From Paraclostridium dentum (GTDB taxonomy: Bacteria > Bacillota > Clostridia > Peptostreptococcales > Peptostreptococcaceae), in assembly GCF_012922555.1 (NCBI RefSeq), contig NZ_WIPK01000001.1, positions 310,001-374,000 of the forward strand: 64,000 nt of DNA, read 5' to 3'. Below the pieces are notes generated by a model that was not told where the DNA came from, made no database searches, and worked only from the letters and a program-made list of their open reading frames with translations. Positions 18,012 through 27,736 of the stretch are shown one piece after another. Positions within the stretch are counted from its first letter, which is position 1; every line of letters starts with the position of its first letter. The translations under genes were made by a program, and so were the position numbers.

Positions 18012-18076
18012 ATCATTACCTCTTTTCAAATATATATGTTATCTTCTATACATAAATATTACCATAAATCAATTGT

Positions 18077-18111
18077 ATTATAACAGTTACATACTTGTTA
18101 CTTGAGGTTAC
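18077..18111 (-). promoter_or_regulatory. Promoter with phased GTAAC repeats
   Basis: On the minus strand TATAAT occupies 18082-18077. In place of a -35 box, three GTAAC repeats lie at 18111-18107, 18101-18097 and 18090-18086, spaced 10 and 11 bp. Direct repeats with one-turn spacing over the -35 region are the usual layout for OmpR/PhoB-family activators. The repeats are seen directly; the activator is inferred. Confidence 0.5.
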
Positions 18112-18153
18112 TAAATTGTAATTAAAAAAATGTTTAAAAAGTATAATTATTTA

Positions 18154-19242
18154 CTATAATGTAGAATTATATTTATGGTTTATAAAGTTAACTAAATAGA
18201 TCTTTAAAACACCCATTAAAGGTGCAGAAAGAATCATACCTGGGATACCAAAAAAACCACCGCCTACTGTAACAGCTAAAATTGTGAAAAATGGACTAAG
18301 ACCTAGTTGTCCACCTACTATTTTAGGTTCTATAAATGCAATTTCAACTTGTTGAACAAGAATTAAGTATACTAATGAAAATAATGCAACACTAGGATTA
18401 TAAAATAAATTGATTAAAACAACAGGGGTCATACCTATTACAGGACCAAAATATGGAATCATGTTCATAAAACCTATTAAAGTTCCAAATAATAGAGCGT
18501 ATGGAGACCCTATAAGATAAAGTCCAACTCCAGATATAACTCCCACTATAAATGAATCTAAAATTTTACCAGCGAAGTACTTTCCTATATTTTCGTTTAA
18601 GCTGTTTCCTACTTCTAAAATAAACGATGTTCTTTTTTCGCCTATTAGTACATGCATCGTTTTTTTTGAAAATGAAATAAAGCTCTCTTTTTCTAAAATT
18701 ATATAGAAACAAATTATAAAAGCTAATATAAACTGAACTATAAACTTAGAAATAGAAAAAGTTGTTGTAAATATATCACCTAAATATCCAATAAGTAGGT
18801 TACTTATTTGAGGCATAGCTGAAAATATTTTATCCGCAACTTCTTTTAAAGTTTTAGGGTCAATATTTTTTAATTGGTCTCCAATTTCTATAAAGAAAGA
18901 TTGTGTTTGCTTTGCATATATTGGAAATTGGCTAATAATATCAGCTAAACTATTTACGATGATAGGAGCTGTAAAAAATACAAATGAAATTATAATAAAT
19001 ATTAAAATTCCATAGGTTATAAATAAAGAATAAATTCTTTTTAGTTTTAATTTACGCTCTAAAAAATTTACAATAGGTGAAAATATGTAAGCTAAAATGA
19101 AAGCTATAATAAAAGGTGTCAGTAAAGACAATAACAGTTTCACTATATTGAAAAAGTACTTATAGTTGTCTATAAACTTGATAAATACATATGTTATTAT
19201 AAGTGTTAAAACTAAATTAACGTTGATTTTACTACCTTTCAA
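18154..19242 (-). CDS. AI-2E family (PerM/YtvI-like) membrane protein
   Basis: A 362-residue membrane protein of the AI-2E exporter superfamily, with the usual pair of N-terminal helices, a soluble stretch (about residues 95-145), and a C-terminal bundle including NMIPYFGPVIGMTPVVLIN and a late GGQLGLSPFFTILAV-type segment. The family includes PerM, TqsA and sporulation YtvI, and the substrates are usually unknown. The TTG start follows AAAGGATG at proper spacing. It is divergent from the germination genes with 138 bases between, and may share that control region. Proximity to germination genes is suggestive but not proof of a spore role. Confidence 0.82.
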   Translation of the reverse strand: MKGSKINVNLVLTLIITYVFIKFIDNYKYFFNIVKLLLSLLTPFIIAFILAYIFSPIVNFLERKLKLKRIYSLFITYGILIFIIISFVFFTAPIIVNSLADIISQFPIYAKQTQSFFIEIGDQLKNIDPKTLKEVADKIFSAMPQISNLLIGYLGDIFTTTFSISKFIVQFILAFIICFYIILEKESFISFSKKTMHVLIGEKRTSFILEVGNSLNENIGKYFAGKILDSFIVGVISGVGLYLIGSPYALLFGTLIGFMNMIPYFGPVIGMTPVVLINLFYNPSVALFSLVYLILVQQVEIAFIEPKIVGGQLGLSPFFTILAVTVGGGFFGIPGMILSAPLMGVLKIYLVNFINHKYNSTL

Positions 19243-19380
19243 TGTGAATCATCCTTTCAATAAATTTTAAAATTAAAAATAAAGTAATATATCTATTATA
19301 CAATAAAAGTAATATGAATATATATAGTAATGGAAATAAATTCTAAAATATAGAATTGAGGTCATCTTTTTAGGTAGGAG

Positions 19381-21018
19381 GTGTTTTTTATAAATTACGA
19401 AGTAATTGTTAAGTATAACGGAGATATATCTATAATAGAAAAAGAACTAGGTGTATCAGTAGAAATACTAGGGTATAACTATGCAATAATAAGTACTGAA
19501 AGTCCTGATAAAATTGATTTACTCTTGAATTATCCACAAATAGAATATTTAGAAAAACCATTTATATTAACGACTCAAGATGTACAAAGTTTCTCTAGAA
19601 CTGGAATTACAAGATTTAAAAGTACTAATAGATTAACAGGTAGGGGAACTATTATAGGAATTATAGACTCAGGTATAGATTACAATATAAATTTATTTAA
19701 GGATTCAAACGGAAATTCAAAAATACTTTATTATTGGGACCAATCAATTCAAGGAAATCCGCCAGAAGGATTTCAATATGGAACCTTATATACAAATGAA
19801 GATATAAATAAAGCAATTAAAAGAGAATCAAATATACCTATATCTACGACTAGTACTCATGGCACTCATGTAGCAGGAATAGCATGTCAAATAGCTGAAG
19901 ATGCCAATCTAATAGTAGTAAGAGTTGGAAGTGTATCTACAGATGTTTTTTCAAAAAGTACTGAATTTATGAGAGCTATTAAATTTATTCTGGATAAAGC
20001 ATTGGAGCTAAACATGCCAGTAGCTATAAATATAAGTTACGGCAGTAATGAAGGGTCACACAGAGGATTATCCCTATTTGAACAATACATTGATGATATG
20101 TCTGCATTTTGGAAAAATAATATAGTTGTAGCAGCTGGAAATAATGGAGATAAAGATGGTCATAAAAATATAAAATTAGGAAGCGAAGTTGAGGAAGTTG
20201 AATTTGTAGTTGGAGAAAATGAAAGAATATTAAATATAAATATATGGCCGCAATTTATTGATGATTTTAGTGTTTATATAGTTAGTCCATCAAATGTAAA
20301 AAGTCAAGAAATATCTTTAACATCAGGAGAAATAAGAAATGTATTAGGCAGCACTAGGATAAAAGGATATTTTTATCCTATAGCTCCATATTCTTTATCA
20401 AGAAGATTATCAATACAGCTAAGTTCTCCAACATCTATAAACCCAGGTATATGGAAATTAGTGTTTACACCTATAAATATAGTTATGGGCGATATAAGTA
20501 TATATTTACCGACATCGGAAGGCATAAGTAAGGATACACGTTTTCTAGAAGCTAATAAAAATCTAACAGTAACAGTACCGGGTACAGCTAATAAAGTTAT
20601 AACAGTAGGTAGCTTTAATTCAACTACAGATACAGTATCTATTTTTTCTGGAGAAGGTGATATAAGTCAAAGTGTATATAAACCAGATTTATTAGCACCA
20701 GGAGAAAATATTTTATCGGTACTTCCCGGTGGAAGCATAGGGGCATTAACTGGAACAAGTATGGCAACTCCGCATGTTACTGGAGTGGTATCTTTATTAA
20801 TGCAATGGGGGATAGTAGATAAAAATGATTTATTCTTTTATTCACAAAAAATAAAGGCATTTTTATTAAAAGAAGCAAAAAGAAATCCACTTTATACATA
20901 TCCAAATGATTCTATGGGATTTGGGTTTTTAGACTTGACAAATGTAAGATTAGAGAGTTTTTCCGAAATAAATAAAGGATATGACTTATCTTATAGAAAA
21001 AAGAAAAAAAAAACTTAA
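19381..21018 (+). CDS. cspB: Germination protease CspB (active subtilisin-like)
   Basis: A subtilisin-like serine protease that, in C. difficile and C. perfringens, activates the cortex hydrolase pro-SleC during germination. The triad is complete: D96 in IIDSGID, H160 in STHGTHVAG and S460 in TGTSMATPH (numbered from the GTG). An N-terminal prodomain of about 70-95 residues precedes the catalytic domain, and a jelly-roll insert (about 270-400) is present as in other Csps. The start is unclear: the only in-frame GTG (19381) overlaps the AGGAGG site, while an ATA at 19390 has correct spacing. The protein ends in a Lys run encoded by ten A; slippage there would join it to CspA. First gene of cspB-cspA-cspC. 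Confidence 0.92.
   Translation: MFFINYEVIVKYNGDISIIEKELGVSVEILGYNYAIISTESPDKIDLLLNYPQIEYLEKPFILTTQDVQSFSRTGITRFKSTNRLTGRGTIIGIIDSGIDYNINLFKDSNGNSKILYYWDQSIQGNPPEGFQYGTLYTNEDINKAIKRESNIPISTTSTHGTHVAGIACQIAEDANLIVVRVGSVSTDVFSKSTEFMRAIKFILDKALELNMPVAINISYGSNEGSHRGLSLFEQYIDDMSAFWKNNIVVAAGNNGDKDGHKNIKLGSEVEEVEFVVGENERILNINIWPQFIDDFSVYIVSPSNVKSQEISLTSGEIRNVLGSTRIKGYFYPIAPYSLSRRLSIQLSSPTSINPGIWKLVFTPINIVMGDISIYLPTSEGISKDTRFLEANKNLTVTVPGTANKVITVGSFNSTTDTVSIFSGEGDISQSVYKPDLLAPGENILSVLPGGSIGALTGTSMATPHVTGVVSLLMQWGIVDKNDLFFYSQKIKAFLLKEAKRNPLYTYPNDSMGFGFLDLTNVRLESFSEINKGYDLSYRKKKKKT
21004..21013 (+). other. A10 tract at the cspB/cspA junction (possible slippage site)
   Basis: Ten A residues encode the Lys tail of CspB just before its TAA (21016-21018). 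CspA begins at 21024 in the -1 frame, and that frame is open from the tract through codons for N-L-K-N to the cspA ATG. One extra A in the transcript or a -1 ribosomal shift would therefore give a CspB-CspA fusion, as in C. difficile. An indel in the tract or a homopolymer sequencing error would look the same. Confidence 0.6.
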
Positions 21019-21023
21019 AAAAC

Positions 21024-22694
21024 ATGAATAGATTAGAACTTCCGCTTGATTTAGCATTTAGATATCACGTTATACATGGACCAAATTTTATTGAAGAGAT
21101 GAACTCAACTGGATTAAAATATACTTATTATGAAATAAGTAATGAAGAGGGTGTATTAATATTACCAGTTAGAGATCCTAATAGGTATACTAAAATGTTA
21201 AAGGTAAAATCTGTAAAGTCATTTGAGCCAAGTATAGTCATGAATCAGTTAGGCACTATAAGCCGAGATATTAGCAATGGAATAACAGCAAAAGAAGAAA
21301 TAGGAGCAAATTTTTTGCAAAACAATTCAAATATACCTATTACTGGAAGAGGTGTATTAGTTGCAATAATAGATTCTGGTATAGATTATTTACATGAAGA
21401 TTTCATATACCCTGATAAAACATCAAAAATAGCATATATATGGGATCAAACTATAGATGGAAAACCTCCAAAAGATTATACAATAGGAACTGAATATACA
21501 AGAGAAGATATAAATAGAGCTATTCAATCTAATGATAAAAACCTAACTAAAGATGAATCAGGGCATGGAACTATGCTAAGTGGAATTTGTTCAGGACTTG
21601 GAAATATAAATAAGCAATATTCAGGAGTTGCTCCAGATTCAGAACTAATAGTTGTAAAATTAAAAAAAATTTATGGAAACTATGATAGTTCTTTTTTTCA
21701 AGCAGGAATAAGATATGCATATTTAAAAGCGATAGAATTAAAAAAACCAATAGTTATAAATTTATCGCTTGGAAGTAACAGCTTAATAGGAGCAGCACAA
21801 AAAGTTTTAAAAGAGGAGCCTACATTTACAAAAGGAGTGTCCATAGTTTCTGCAGTTGGAAATGAAGGTAACACTCAAACGCACTCTATGGGAAAAATTG
21901 ATTTTGTAGGTCAGCAAAAAGATATTGAGCTAGAAATTTTTGAAGATGAAAGTCTTTTAGAAATAAATATTTGGATAAATAAACCAGATAAAATAAGTGC
22001 CTCAATTGTAGCACCTAGTGGAGAGCAAAGTAAATATATAAAAGTAGCTAATTACAATGAGGTAACAGGCTTATTTGACTTAGAAGCTACTTGGTATGTA
22101 ATAACATATATATATCCAACAAAATATTCAGGGCAAGAACAAATAACAGTACTTCTTAAAAATGCAACAAAAGGTATATGGAAGATAAGGTTAAGAGGAG
22201 AGTATATCACAAATGGGGTTTATAATGCTTATTTGCCAAATCGGGCTATAATAAACCCTGGAACTAAGTTTAGAGATTCTATATCATCATATACTATTAA
22301 CTACCCTTCTACTTATGGAGATGTTATTGGAACAGGTGCATTTAACTTGTTAGAAAATAGCATATGGCCTCCATCATCGAGAGGACCAACAATAAACGGC
22401 CTAGGCAGACCAGATATAGTAGCTCCTGGAGTGAATATAATATCAACATATCCTGGGAATAGTTATGCGACAATTACAGGAACAGCAGCTTCTGGAGCTT
22501 ATTTAGCAGGAGCAGTTATTCTATATTTACAATATGCAGTAGTAGATAATTATTATCCGCTAAAAGGTTTCACAAATATGATAAGAACTTACATTCAGGC
22601 AGGAGCAAAACGAAACTCAGAAATAGTATATCCAAATGATATTTATGGATATGGACTTTTAGATATTAGAGGTGCTTTCGAACAATTAAAATAA
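21024..22694 (+). CDS. cspA: Germination pseudoprotease CspA
   Basis: A 556-residue subtilisin-like protein. D117 (IIDSGID) and H181 (SGHGT) are kept, but the position of the nucleophile reads GTAASGAY where active Csps have GTSMATPH, so A488 replaces serine. This is the hallmark of the CspA pseudoprotease, which in C. difficile is made as the second half of CspBA and is needed for loading CspC into spores and for cogerminant response. Here it is a separate reading frame six bases after cspB. The 20 bases before its ATG contain no G at all, so there is no ribosome binding site. Expression must depend on stop-restart coupling or on slippage at the A10 tract. CspC follows after 19 bases. Confidence 0.9.
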   Translation: MNRLELPLDLAFRYHVIHGPNFIEEMNSTGLKYTYYEISNEEGVLILPVRDPNRYTKMLKVKSVKSFEPSIVMNQLGTISRDISNGITAKEEIGANFLQNNSNIPITGRGVLVAIIDSGIDYLHEDFIYPDKTSKIAYIWDQTIDGKPPKDYTIGTEYTREDINRAIQSNDKNLTKDESGHGTMLSGICSGLGNINKQYSGVAPDSELIVVKLKKIYGNYDSSFFQAGIRYAYLKAIELKKPIVINLSLGSNSLIGAAQKVLKEEPTFTKGVSIVSAVGNEGNTQTHSMGKIDFVGQQKDIELEIFEDESLLEINIWINKPDKISASIVAPSGEQSKYIKVANYNEVTGLFDLEATWYVITYIYPTKYSGQEQITVLLKNATKGIWKIRLRGEYITNGVYNAYLPNRAIINPGTKFRDSISSYTINYPSTYGDVIGTGAFNLLENSIWPPSSRGPTINGLGRPDIVAPGVNIISTYPGNSYATITGTAASGAYLAGAVILYLQYAVVDNYYPLKGFTNMIRTYIQAGAKRNSEIVYPNDIYGYGLLDIRGAFEQLK

Positions 22695-22713
22695 AAAAGG
22701 AGGGGATTTTATT

Positions 22714-24390
22714 TTGGAAAAATCCTACCTTATAATTTATCAAGGTGATATTCAATCAGATTTAAAAAAAGCAGGAATAGAAAAATTTATGGTATTGAAT
22801 AATAATCTTGCGGTAATATATGTTCCAATTGAATTTAGGGAAGAAAATTTAAATAGAGTCCAAAGTATTACTTGGTGGCAAATTTCAGTTCCAATGAGTT
22901 CATTAATTGAAATTACTAAAAACATGGAGCAAGGGGTTTCAGTTTCAGATGCGGTTGGAACAGATTATATATATAAAAACCCATATATACAATCAACTGG
23001 AAAAAATGTTTTAATTGCAATAATAGATTCTGGAATAGATTATTTACACCCAGATTTTATTGAGGATAATAAAACAAAAATCGTGTCTATATGGGACCAA
23101 GAAAGTAATAAAAAAAAGCCTCCAGATGGATTGATATTTGGAAGTGAATTTACAAGGGACGATATAAATAAAGCTATAGAAGAAAAAGATAAAACATTAA
23201 GTGAAGATATTATAGGAACAGGGACTACAGCAGCAGGCATAGCAGCTGGAAGAGGAAATTTAAATTCTCAGTATAAAGGAGTAGCTATTGATAGTGAATT
23301 AGTAGTCGTTAAACTAAGAGAGTATAAAGATACTTATAAAAAAGGAAAAATAAATTACCAAAAATCAGATTTTTTAGCAGCTATAAGATATGTATTGGAT
23401 GTGGCAAAGAAAGAAAATAAGAACATGATAATAAACTTGACTATAGGATTAATTTCTAAATCCATAGTTGAGTCAACTATGCTATCTACGTTTAATGAAT
23501 TGTCAGAGCCGGGAATTGTTGTAGTGAGTGGAGCTGGAAATGAAGGTAATACTGATATTCATTACAGAGGTAAGGTAAAGGATAAAAATAAGATTGATGA
23601 TATAGTAATACAAGTAGGAGAACAGACGAACTTAGATATAACACTAGTACTAAATGGACCTGATAAAATTGGAGCAACATTAATATCACCATCTGGAGAA
23701 ATGAGTTATAAAATTATGTATACTCCAGAGTACTATGTGTATCAAGGGAAATTTAATTTAGAAGATACGGATTATGAGATGAGGTTTTCTTATCCTTGGT
23801 TAGAGTCAGGGAATGAAGAATTGACAATTAGTTTATATAATATAAAACCGGGCATATGGACACTTAGATTGATTCCAGAATTTATAATAGATGGAAACTA
23901 CGATGTTTATTTACCTAATAAAAATATAATTTCCAATGAAACAAGATTTTCAGATCCGGCATCAGAAGCTACTATAACTATGTATGCTGCATCTGAAAAT
24001 GTAATTACTATAGGAACTTATAATGATAAAACAGATAGTATATGGATTGGATCTTCAAAAGGACCTGTAAAATTAACCCTTATCAAACCTGATATAGTTG
24101 CTCCAGGAGTAGATATAATATCAACTTATATCAATAGCTCGTACAATACATCTATTGGAACAGGAGTTAGTTCTTCCATAGTAAGTGGAGTACTAGCGGT
24201 TATAATTGAATATATAACAGCAGAATATGCATTTCCTCAAGAGGAATTATTATCAATTCAAGCATTAAAAACATATTTAATGCTTGGTGCTACCAAAAAA
24301 GATATATATATATATCCTAATATTACTCAAGGATACGGAATATTAAATTTAAAAAATACTATAATAGAAATTGGAAATAACTTTGAATAA
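22714..24390 (+). CDS. cspC: Germinant-sensing pseudoprotease CspC
   Basis: A 558-residue subtilisin-like protein. D105 is kept, but the histidine position is threonine (T169 in [10 protein letters not shown]) and the serine position is glycine (G484 in GTGVSSS). These are the same two changes known at T170 and G485 of C. difficile CspC, so the protein is a non-catalytic germinant or signal integrator in the bile-salt germination pathway. The TTG start follows AGGAGGGG. It is the third gene of the cluster, followed by a DUF3787-type small gene. The cortex hydrolase gene sleC is not in the window. Whether this organism responds to the same bile salts cannot be told from the sequence. Confidence 0.92.
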   Translation: MEKSYLIIYQGDIQSDLKKAGIEKFMVLNNNLAVIYVPIEFREENLNRVQSITWWQISVPMSSLIEITKNMEQGVSVSDAVGTDYIYKNPYIQSTGKNVLIAIIDSGIDYLHPDFIEDNKTKIVSIWDQESNKKKPPDGLIFGSEFTRDDINKAIEEKDKTLSEDIIGTGTTAAGIAAGRGNLNSQYKGVAIDSELVVVKLREYKDTYKKGKINYQKSDFLAAIRYVLDVAKKENKNMIINLTIGLISKSIVESTMLSTFNELSEPGIVVVSGAGNEGNTDIHYRGKVKDKNKIDDIVIQVGEQTNLDITLVLNGPDKIGATLISPSGEMSYKIMYTPEYYVYQGKFNLEDTDYEMRFSYPWLESGNEELTISLYNIKPGIWTLRLIPEFIIDGNYDVYLPNKNIISNETRFSDPASEATITMYAASENVITIGTYNDKTDSIWIGSSKGPVKLTLIKPDIVAPGVDIISTYINSSYNTSIGTGVSSSIVSGVLAVIIEYITAEYAFPQEELLSIQALKTYLMLGATKKDIYIYPNITQGYGILNLKNTIIEIGNNFE

Positions 24391-24451
24391 GATGAATTTT
24401 ATATATCATAATGTAAAAACTAATTACAAAATGAAAAAAGAGGTGATTAGT

Positions 24452-24646
24452 ATGACAAATGAAAAAAGTAAGCCATTAAATGGAGAAGGAAACAAAAGAT
24501 TAAAAGCTCACAGACCTGTAAAAAGTGAATATACAGCAGCATGGGCAGGAACTAAAGAGTTAAAAGAGAATAGTAATGTATCTATACCATCATTAAATAA
24601 TGTTGAAGAAGCTAAGGATTGGGTAGATAACGGAAGTAAATTATAA
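24452..24646 (+). CDS. DUF3787-type small protein
   Basis: A 64-residue protein with the pattern of the clostridial DUF3787 family: HRPVKSEYTAAWAGTKELKE in the middle and VEEAKDWVDNGSK at the end. Its function is unknown. The start is the ATG at 24452 behind AGAGGTGATT, not the longer frame that overlaps cspC. It is 61 bases after cspC, in the same direction, with no terminator between, so it is probably transcribed with the germination genes and may be a spore component. That link is inferred from position. Confidence 0.75.
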   Translation: MTNEKSKPLNGEGNKRLKAHRPVKSEYTAAWAGTKELKENSNVSIPSLNNVEEAKDWVDNGSKL

Positions 24647-24647
24647 T

Positions 24648-24685
24648 AAAAAACGCTACTTAATTTAAATTAAGTAGCGTTTTTT
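24648..24685. terminator. Bidirectional terminator after the csp cluster
   Basis: A perfect 38-base palindrome with core AACGCTACTTAATTT and A/T borders serves both the csp-DUF3787 unit and the convergent LysM gene. Confidence 0.88.
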
Positions 24686-24694
24686 ATTCACTTT

Positions 24695-25090
24695 TTACTC
24701 ACTAGGCACTAGTATATATTCACCTGACTTTATATTATAATCACTAGAAATAATATCTATATTTTCTTTGTAAACAACCTTTCTAAAATCATCAATGTCT
24801 TCTATATTGGTATTGTAAGATTTTATTATATCATCTATAGTTTCACCTGAGTTGACCAAGTGCTTTACAAAGTGACGCCCATCCATAACTTTCTTATAAG
24901 CTTTGGTATAAGAAAGTTCAGTTAAATCATTAAAAGCAGGTACATTTTCAGATAAATAATTTACAGAAGTATCTAAACAAGTTATATAATTATAGATAGC
25001 TTCTTTGAAAACTTGAGACAAAGATGTGCAATCATCAACCACAGGGCCTATGAATAGCAATACAACTATAATTAATAATACATATTTCAT
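24695..25090 (-). CDS. Membrane-anchored LysM-like protein
   Basis: A 131-residue protein with an N-terminal hydrophobic segment (YVLLIIVVLLFIGPVVDD), a helical middle part, and a C-terminal LysM-like domain from about residue 78 (HLVNSGETIDDIIKSYNT, later IKSGEYILVPS). LysM domains bind peptidoglycan or related glycans. The start is the ATG at 25090, seven bases after GGAGGGTG; the GTG at 25099 overlaps that site. The gene is convergent with the germination cluster. Its function may be in cell or spore wall binding. Confidence 0.7.
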   Translation of the reverse strand: MKYVLLIIVVLLFIGPVVDDCTSLSQVFKEAIYNYITCLDTSVNYLSENVPAFNDLTELSYTKAYKKVMDGRHFVKHLVNSGETIDDIIKSYNTNIEDIDDFRKVVYKENIDIISSDYNIKSGEYILVPSE

Positions 25091-25162
25091 ATAAAACACC
25101 CTCCTACATAGGAGTATTATAAAATTTGTGAAAAATATACAAATTTTATGAAAAATAAAACA

Positions 25163-25191
25163 TTGACTAGAAAAATATAAGTTGGTATAAT
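25163..25191 (+). promoter_or_regulatory. Promoter of the asnS T-box leader
   Basis: TTGACT at 25163-25168 and TATAAT at 25186-25191 with exact 17-bp spacing; transcription should begin near 25198. Confidence 0.8.
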
Positions 25192-25197
25192 CTTAGT

Positions 25198-25476
25198 AAT
25201 AATTGAAATAATATAAAAATAAAGACAGTGAAGAGAAGAGTAGATATAAAAGGTAGTTACAGCGATTTGAGGATGGTGAAAGCTCAATACGAAGTTTATA
25301 TTGAAGAACATCTCGGAGTCTCTAACCGAAATTTAAGAAAGTAGGCTTAGACGGAAGGTCCCGTTACAGACCATAAGCAATGCTTAGCTAAGAGGCCATT
25401 TTTATGGCAATTAGGGTGGTACCGCGATAGTAATAGTCTTTCGTCCCTTTATTTGGGATGAAGGGCTTTTTTTAAT
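25198..25476 (+). ncRNA. T-box riboswitch, asparagine specifier (asnS leader)
   Basis: A T-box leader that reads uncharged tRNA-Asn. Stem I spans about 25210-25320, with an apical hairpin TTGAG/CTCAA around a GATGGTGAAAG loop. The specifier loop on the 3' side reads TGAAG-AAC-A, placing the Asn codon AAC at 25307-25309. The conserved T-box sequence AGGGTGGTACCGCG is at 25413-25426. A terminator (GTCCC/GGGAT core, then seven T) occupies about 25435-25474. The gene controlled is asparaginyl-tRNA synthetase, which agrees with the specifier. The whole space 25091-25506 is filled by promoter and leader. Confidence 0.95.
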
Positions 25477-25506
25477 ATTTAAATTTAATTTTTAGGAGGA
25501 CATAAA

Positions 25507-26907
25507 ATGCAAAGAGATTTTATAGAAATTAAAGATCTTTACAGAAACAAAGAAGAATATATCGGTAAAAGTATAAAAGTAGCTGGATGGATAAGAACAT
25601 CTAGAGCGTCTAAGAATTTCGGATTTATAGAATTAAATGACGGAAGTTTCTTCAAAAACATGCAAGTAGTAATATCAGATGAGAAGTTAGAAAACTTCAA
25701 AGAAATAACTAAGCTTCCAATAAGTTCATCAATACTAGTTGAAGGTGAGCTTGTATCAACAGAAGGGGCAAAGCAACCTGTAGAAATACATGCAACTAAT
25801 ATTGAACTAGAAGGAGAATCAGATAGTTCATACCCATTACAAAAGAAAAGACATACTTTAGAATATTTAAGAACTATAGCTCACTTAAGACCTAGAAGTA
25901 ATACTTTTTCAGCAGTGTTCAGAGTAAGAAGTTTAGCAGCTTATGCTATACACAAGTTCTTCCAAGATAGAAACTTCGTATATGCACATTCACCAATTAT
26001 AACAGGAAGTGACTGTGAAGGTGCTGGAGAAATGTTTAGAATAACAACTATGGATTTAAACAGTATACCTAAAACTGAAGAAGGTGCAATAGATTACTCT
26101 AACGACTTCTTTGGAAAAGAAGCTAACCTAACAGTTAGTGGACAATTAAATGCTGAAATAATGGCACTTGCATTTAGAAATGTTTATACATTTGGGCCAA
26201 CATTTAGAGCAGAAAATTCATTCACACAAAGACATGCATCAGAGTTTTGGATGATAGAGCCTGAAATAGCATTTGCTGACTTAGAAGATAACATGGAACT
26301 TGCAGAAGATATGATAAAATATGTTATAAGCTATGTTATGGAACATGCTCCAGAAGAAATGGAATTCTTCAATAGTTTCATAGATAAAGGATTAATAGAA
26401 AGATTAAACAATGTAGTAAATTCTGAATTTACTAGAATAACATATACTAAAGCTGTAGAAATGTTACAAGAATCAGGTCATGAGTTTGAATATCCAGTTC
26501 AATGGGGAGACGATCTTCAAACAGAGCATGAAAGATACTTAACAGAACAAGTATTTAAAGCTCCTGTATTTGTTACAGATTATCCAAAAGACATAAAAGC
26601 ATTCTACATGAGAATGAATGAAGATGGAAAAACTGTTAGAGCTATGGACCTTTTAGTTCCTGGTGTAGGAGAAATAGTTGGAGGATCTCAAAGAGAAGAG
26701 AGACATGATGTATTATTAGATAGAATAAAAGAAATGAATTTAAATGAAGAAGATTACTGGTGGTATTTAGAATTAAGAAAATATGGAACAGCTACTCACT
26801 CAGGATTTGGATTAGGATTTGAGAGAATAATAATGTATATGACTGGTATGGCAAACATAAGAGACGTAATACCATTCCCTAGAACTCCAAAAAATGCAGA
26901 ATTCTAA
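25507..26907 (+). CDS. asnS: Asparaginyl-tRNA synthetase
   Basis: A 466-residue class IIb aminoacyl-tRNA synthetase that charges tRNA-Asn. The N-terminal OB-fold anticodon-binding domain (about residues 15-110, with [20 protein letters not shown]) is followed by the catalytic domain. Motif 2 is [20 protein letters not shown] and motif 3 is [15 protein letters not shown] near the C-terminus. Length and motifs are standard. It is expressed from a T-box leader with an AAC specifier and starts behind AGGAGGA. Single-gene unit. Confidence 0.97.
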   Translation: MQRDFIEIKDLYRNKEEYIGKSIKVAGWIRTSRASKNFGFIELNDGSFFKNMQVVISDEKLENFKEITKLPISSSILVEGELVSTEGAKQPVEIHATNIELEGESDSSYPLQKKRHTLEYLRTIAHLRPRSNTFSAVFRVRSLAAYAIHKFFQDRNFVYAHSPIITGSDCEGAGEMFRITTMDLNSIPKTEEGAIDYSNDFFGKEANLTVSGQLNAEIMALAFRNVYTFGPTFRAENSFTQRHASEFWMIEPEIAFADLEDNMELAEDMIKYVISYVMEHAPEEMEFFNSFIDKGLIERLNNVVNSEFTRITYTKAVEMLQESGHEFEYPVQWGDDLQTEHERYLTEQVFKAPVFVTDYPKDIKAFYMRMNEDGKTVRAMDLLVPGVGEIVGGSQREERHDVLLDRIKEMNLNEEDYWWYLELRKYGTATHSGFGLGFERIIMYMTGMANIRDVIPFPRTPKNAEF

Positions 26908-26940
26908 TTTTATTTAATATAACAAAATTTTATTATATAC

Positions 26941-26971
26941 AAAAGCCCTTAGCTATTATCTAAGGGCTTTT
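26941..26971 (+). terminator. Terminator after asnS
   Basis: Stem AAAAGCCCTTAG/CTAAGGGCTTTT with a seven-base loop. Confidence 0.88.
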
Positions 26972-27055
26972 AACATTTAAATTAAAATCAAAATATATGA
27001 TAATATAGTAGTTTAATGGAAAATATAAATTAAATATAAGCTAAATTTCAATATG

Positions 27056-27084
27056 TAGACATTAAAACTTTATTAGAATATAAT
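27056..27084 (+). promoter_or_regulatory. Promoter of the DUF3867-like gene
   Basis: TAGACA at 27056-27061 and TATAAT at 27079-27084 with 17-bp spacing. Confidence 0.65.
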
Positions 27085-27127
27085 AGTAATAAGGTTAAAA
27101 GATAAAGGTTAATCAGGAGGTAAAGCG

Positions 27128-27703
27128 ATGTCAGACGATAGAATAATTGATTTTAATGAATTAAAAAATAAAGTAAAAGATTCTGATGTAGATAAGTTTG
27201 AACAATATATATATACTCTTTATAATTCAGTAATGAATGGTAGTATGAGTATGGTGGAGTTTTCTAAAAAAATAATGGAATATATGAATGAAAATAACAT
27301 ATCTCAAGAAAAATTTATAAATATTCAAAAGAAATTTATGGAGAGATATGGAATGGATTCTTCTGAAATTGATGAGCAATTAAAGAACCTTGGTATAGAT
27401 CCTAAAAATATAGATTTAAGTAATATGGATAATGTCAATTTTGAGGAAATAAAAAAAAGTATAGGGTTTTACGAAAAATATAATTATAAGATAAAACCAA
27501 AAGCTTCTGTAGAAACATATATAAAAAATGATCATAATGATATAAGAATTATATTTGATCAAGAACAAGTTACTTTAATAAGTCAAGGCAAGATAAACCT
27601 TGTTGATGCAGAGCTTAATGAACTTTTACTATCATACAAAAATTCACTAGATAAGACTATAAATATAACTATGTGTGAAAACATAACAGAATATGATTAT
27701 TAA
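27128..27703 (+). CDS. DUF3867-like hypothetical protein
   Basis: A 191-residue acidic, soluble, largely helical protein (for example VDKFEQYIYTLYNSVMNGS and EFSKKIMEYMNENNISQEKF). It matches my memory of the clostridial DUF3867 family in length and N-terminal pattern, a family with no known function. No catalytic motif or membrane segment is visible. The start follows AGGAGG at good distance, and a solid promoter precedes it. Its stop lies at the edge of a terminator shared with the convergent YhgE gene. Confidence 0.62.
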   Translation: MSDDRIIDFNELKNKVKDSDVDKFEQYIYTLYNSVMNGSMSMVEFSKKIMEYMNENNISQEKFINIQKKFMERYGMDSSEIDEQLKNLGIDPKNIDLSNMDNVNFEEIKKSIGFYEKYNYKIKPKASVETYIKNDHNDIRIIFDQEQVTLISQGKINLVDAELNELLLSYKNSLDKTINITMCENITEYDY

Positions 27704-27736
27704 AAAAGAGATAGGAATTATCCTATCTCTTTTTTT
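27702..27736. terminator. Bidirectional terminator
   Basis: Stem AAGAGATAGGA/TCCTATCTCTT with flanking A and T runs, between convergent genes and reaching the stop of the YhgE-type gene. Confidence 0.88.

Noticed and set aside
17626-18105. A 159-residue open frame on the + strand opposite the low-complexity surface protein
   Set aside because: It is the antisense of a Ser/Asn/Lys-rich repeat-like coding region, has no ribosome binding site, and the minus-strand frame has a signal peptide and proper start.
19243-19380. Sigma-G type promoter before cspB
   Set aside because: A GAATA-like -35 exists near 19316 but spacing to any CAT-N2-TA type -10 is wrong; expected from biology but not supported by the bases.
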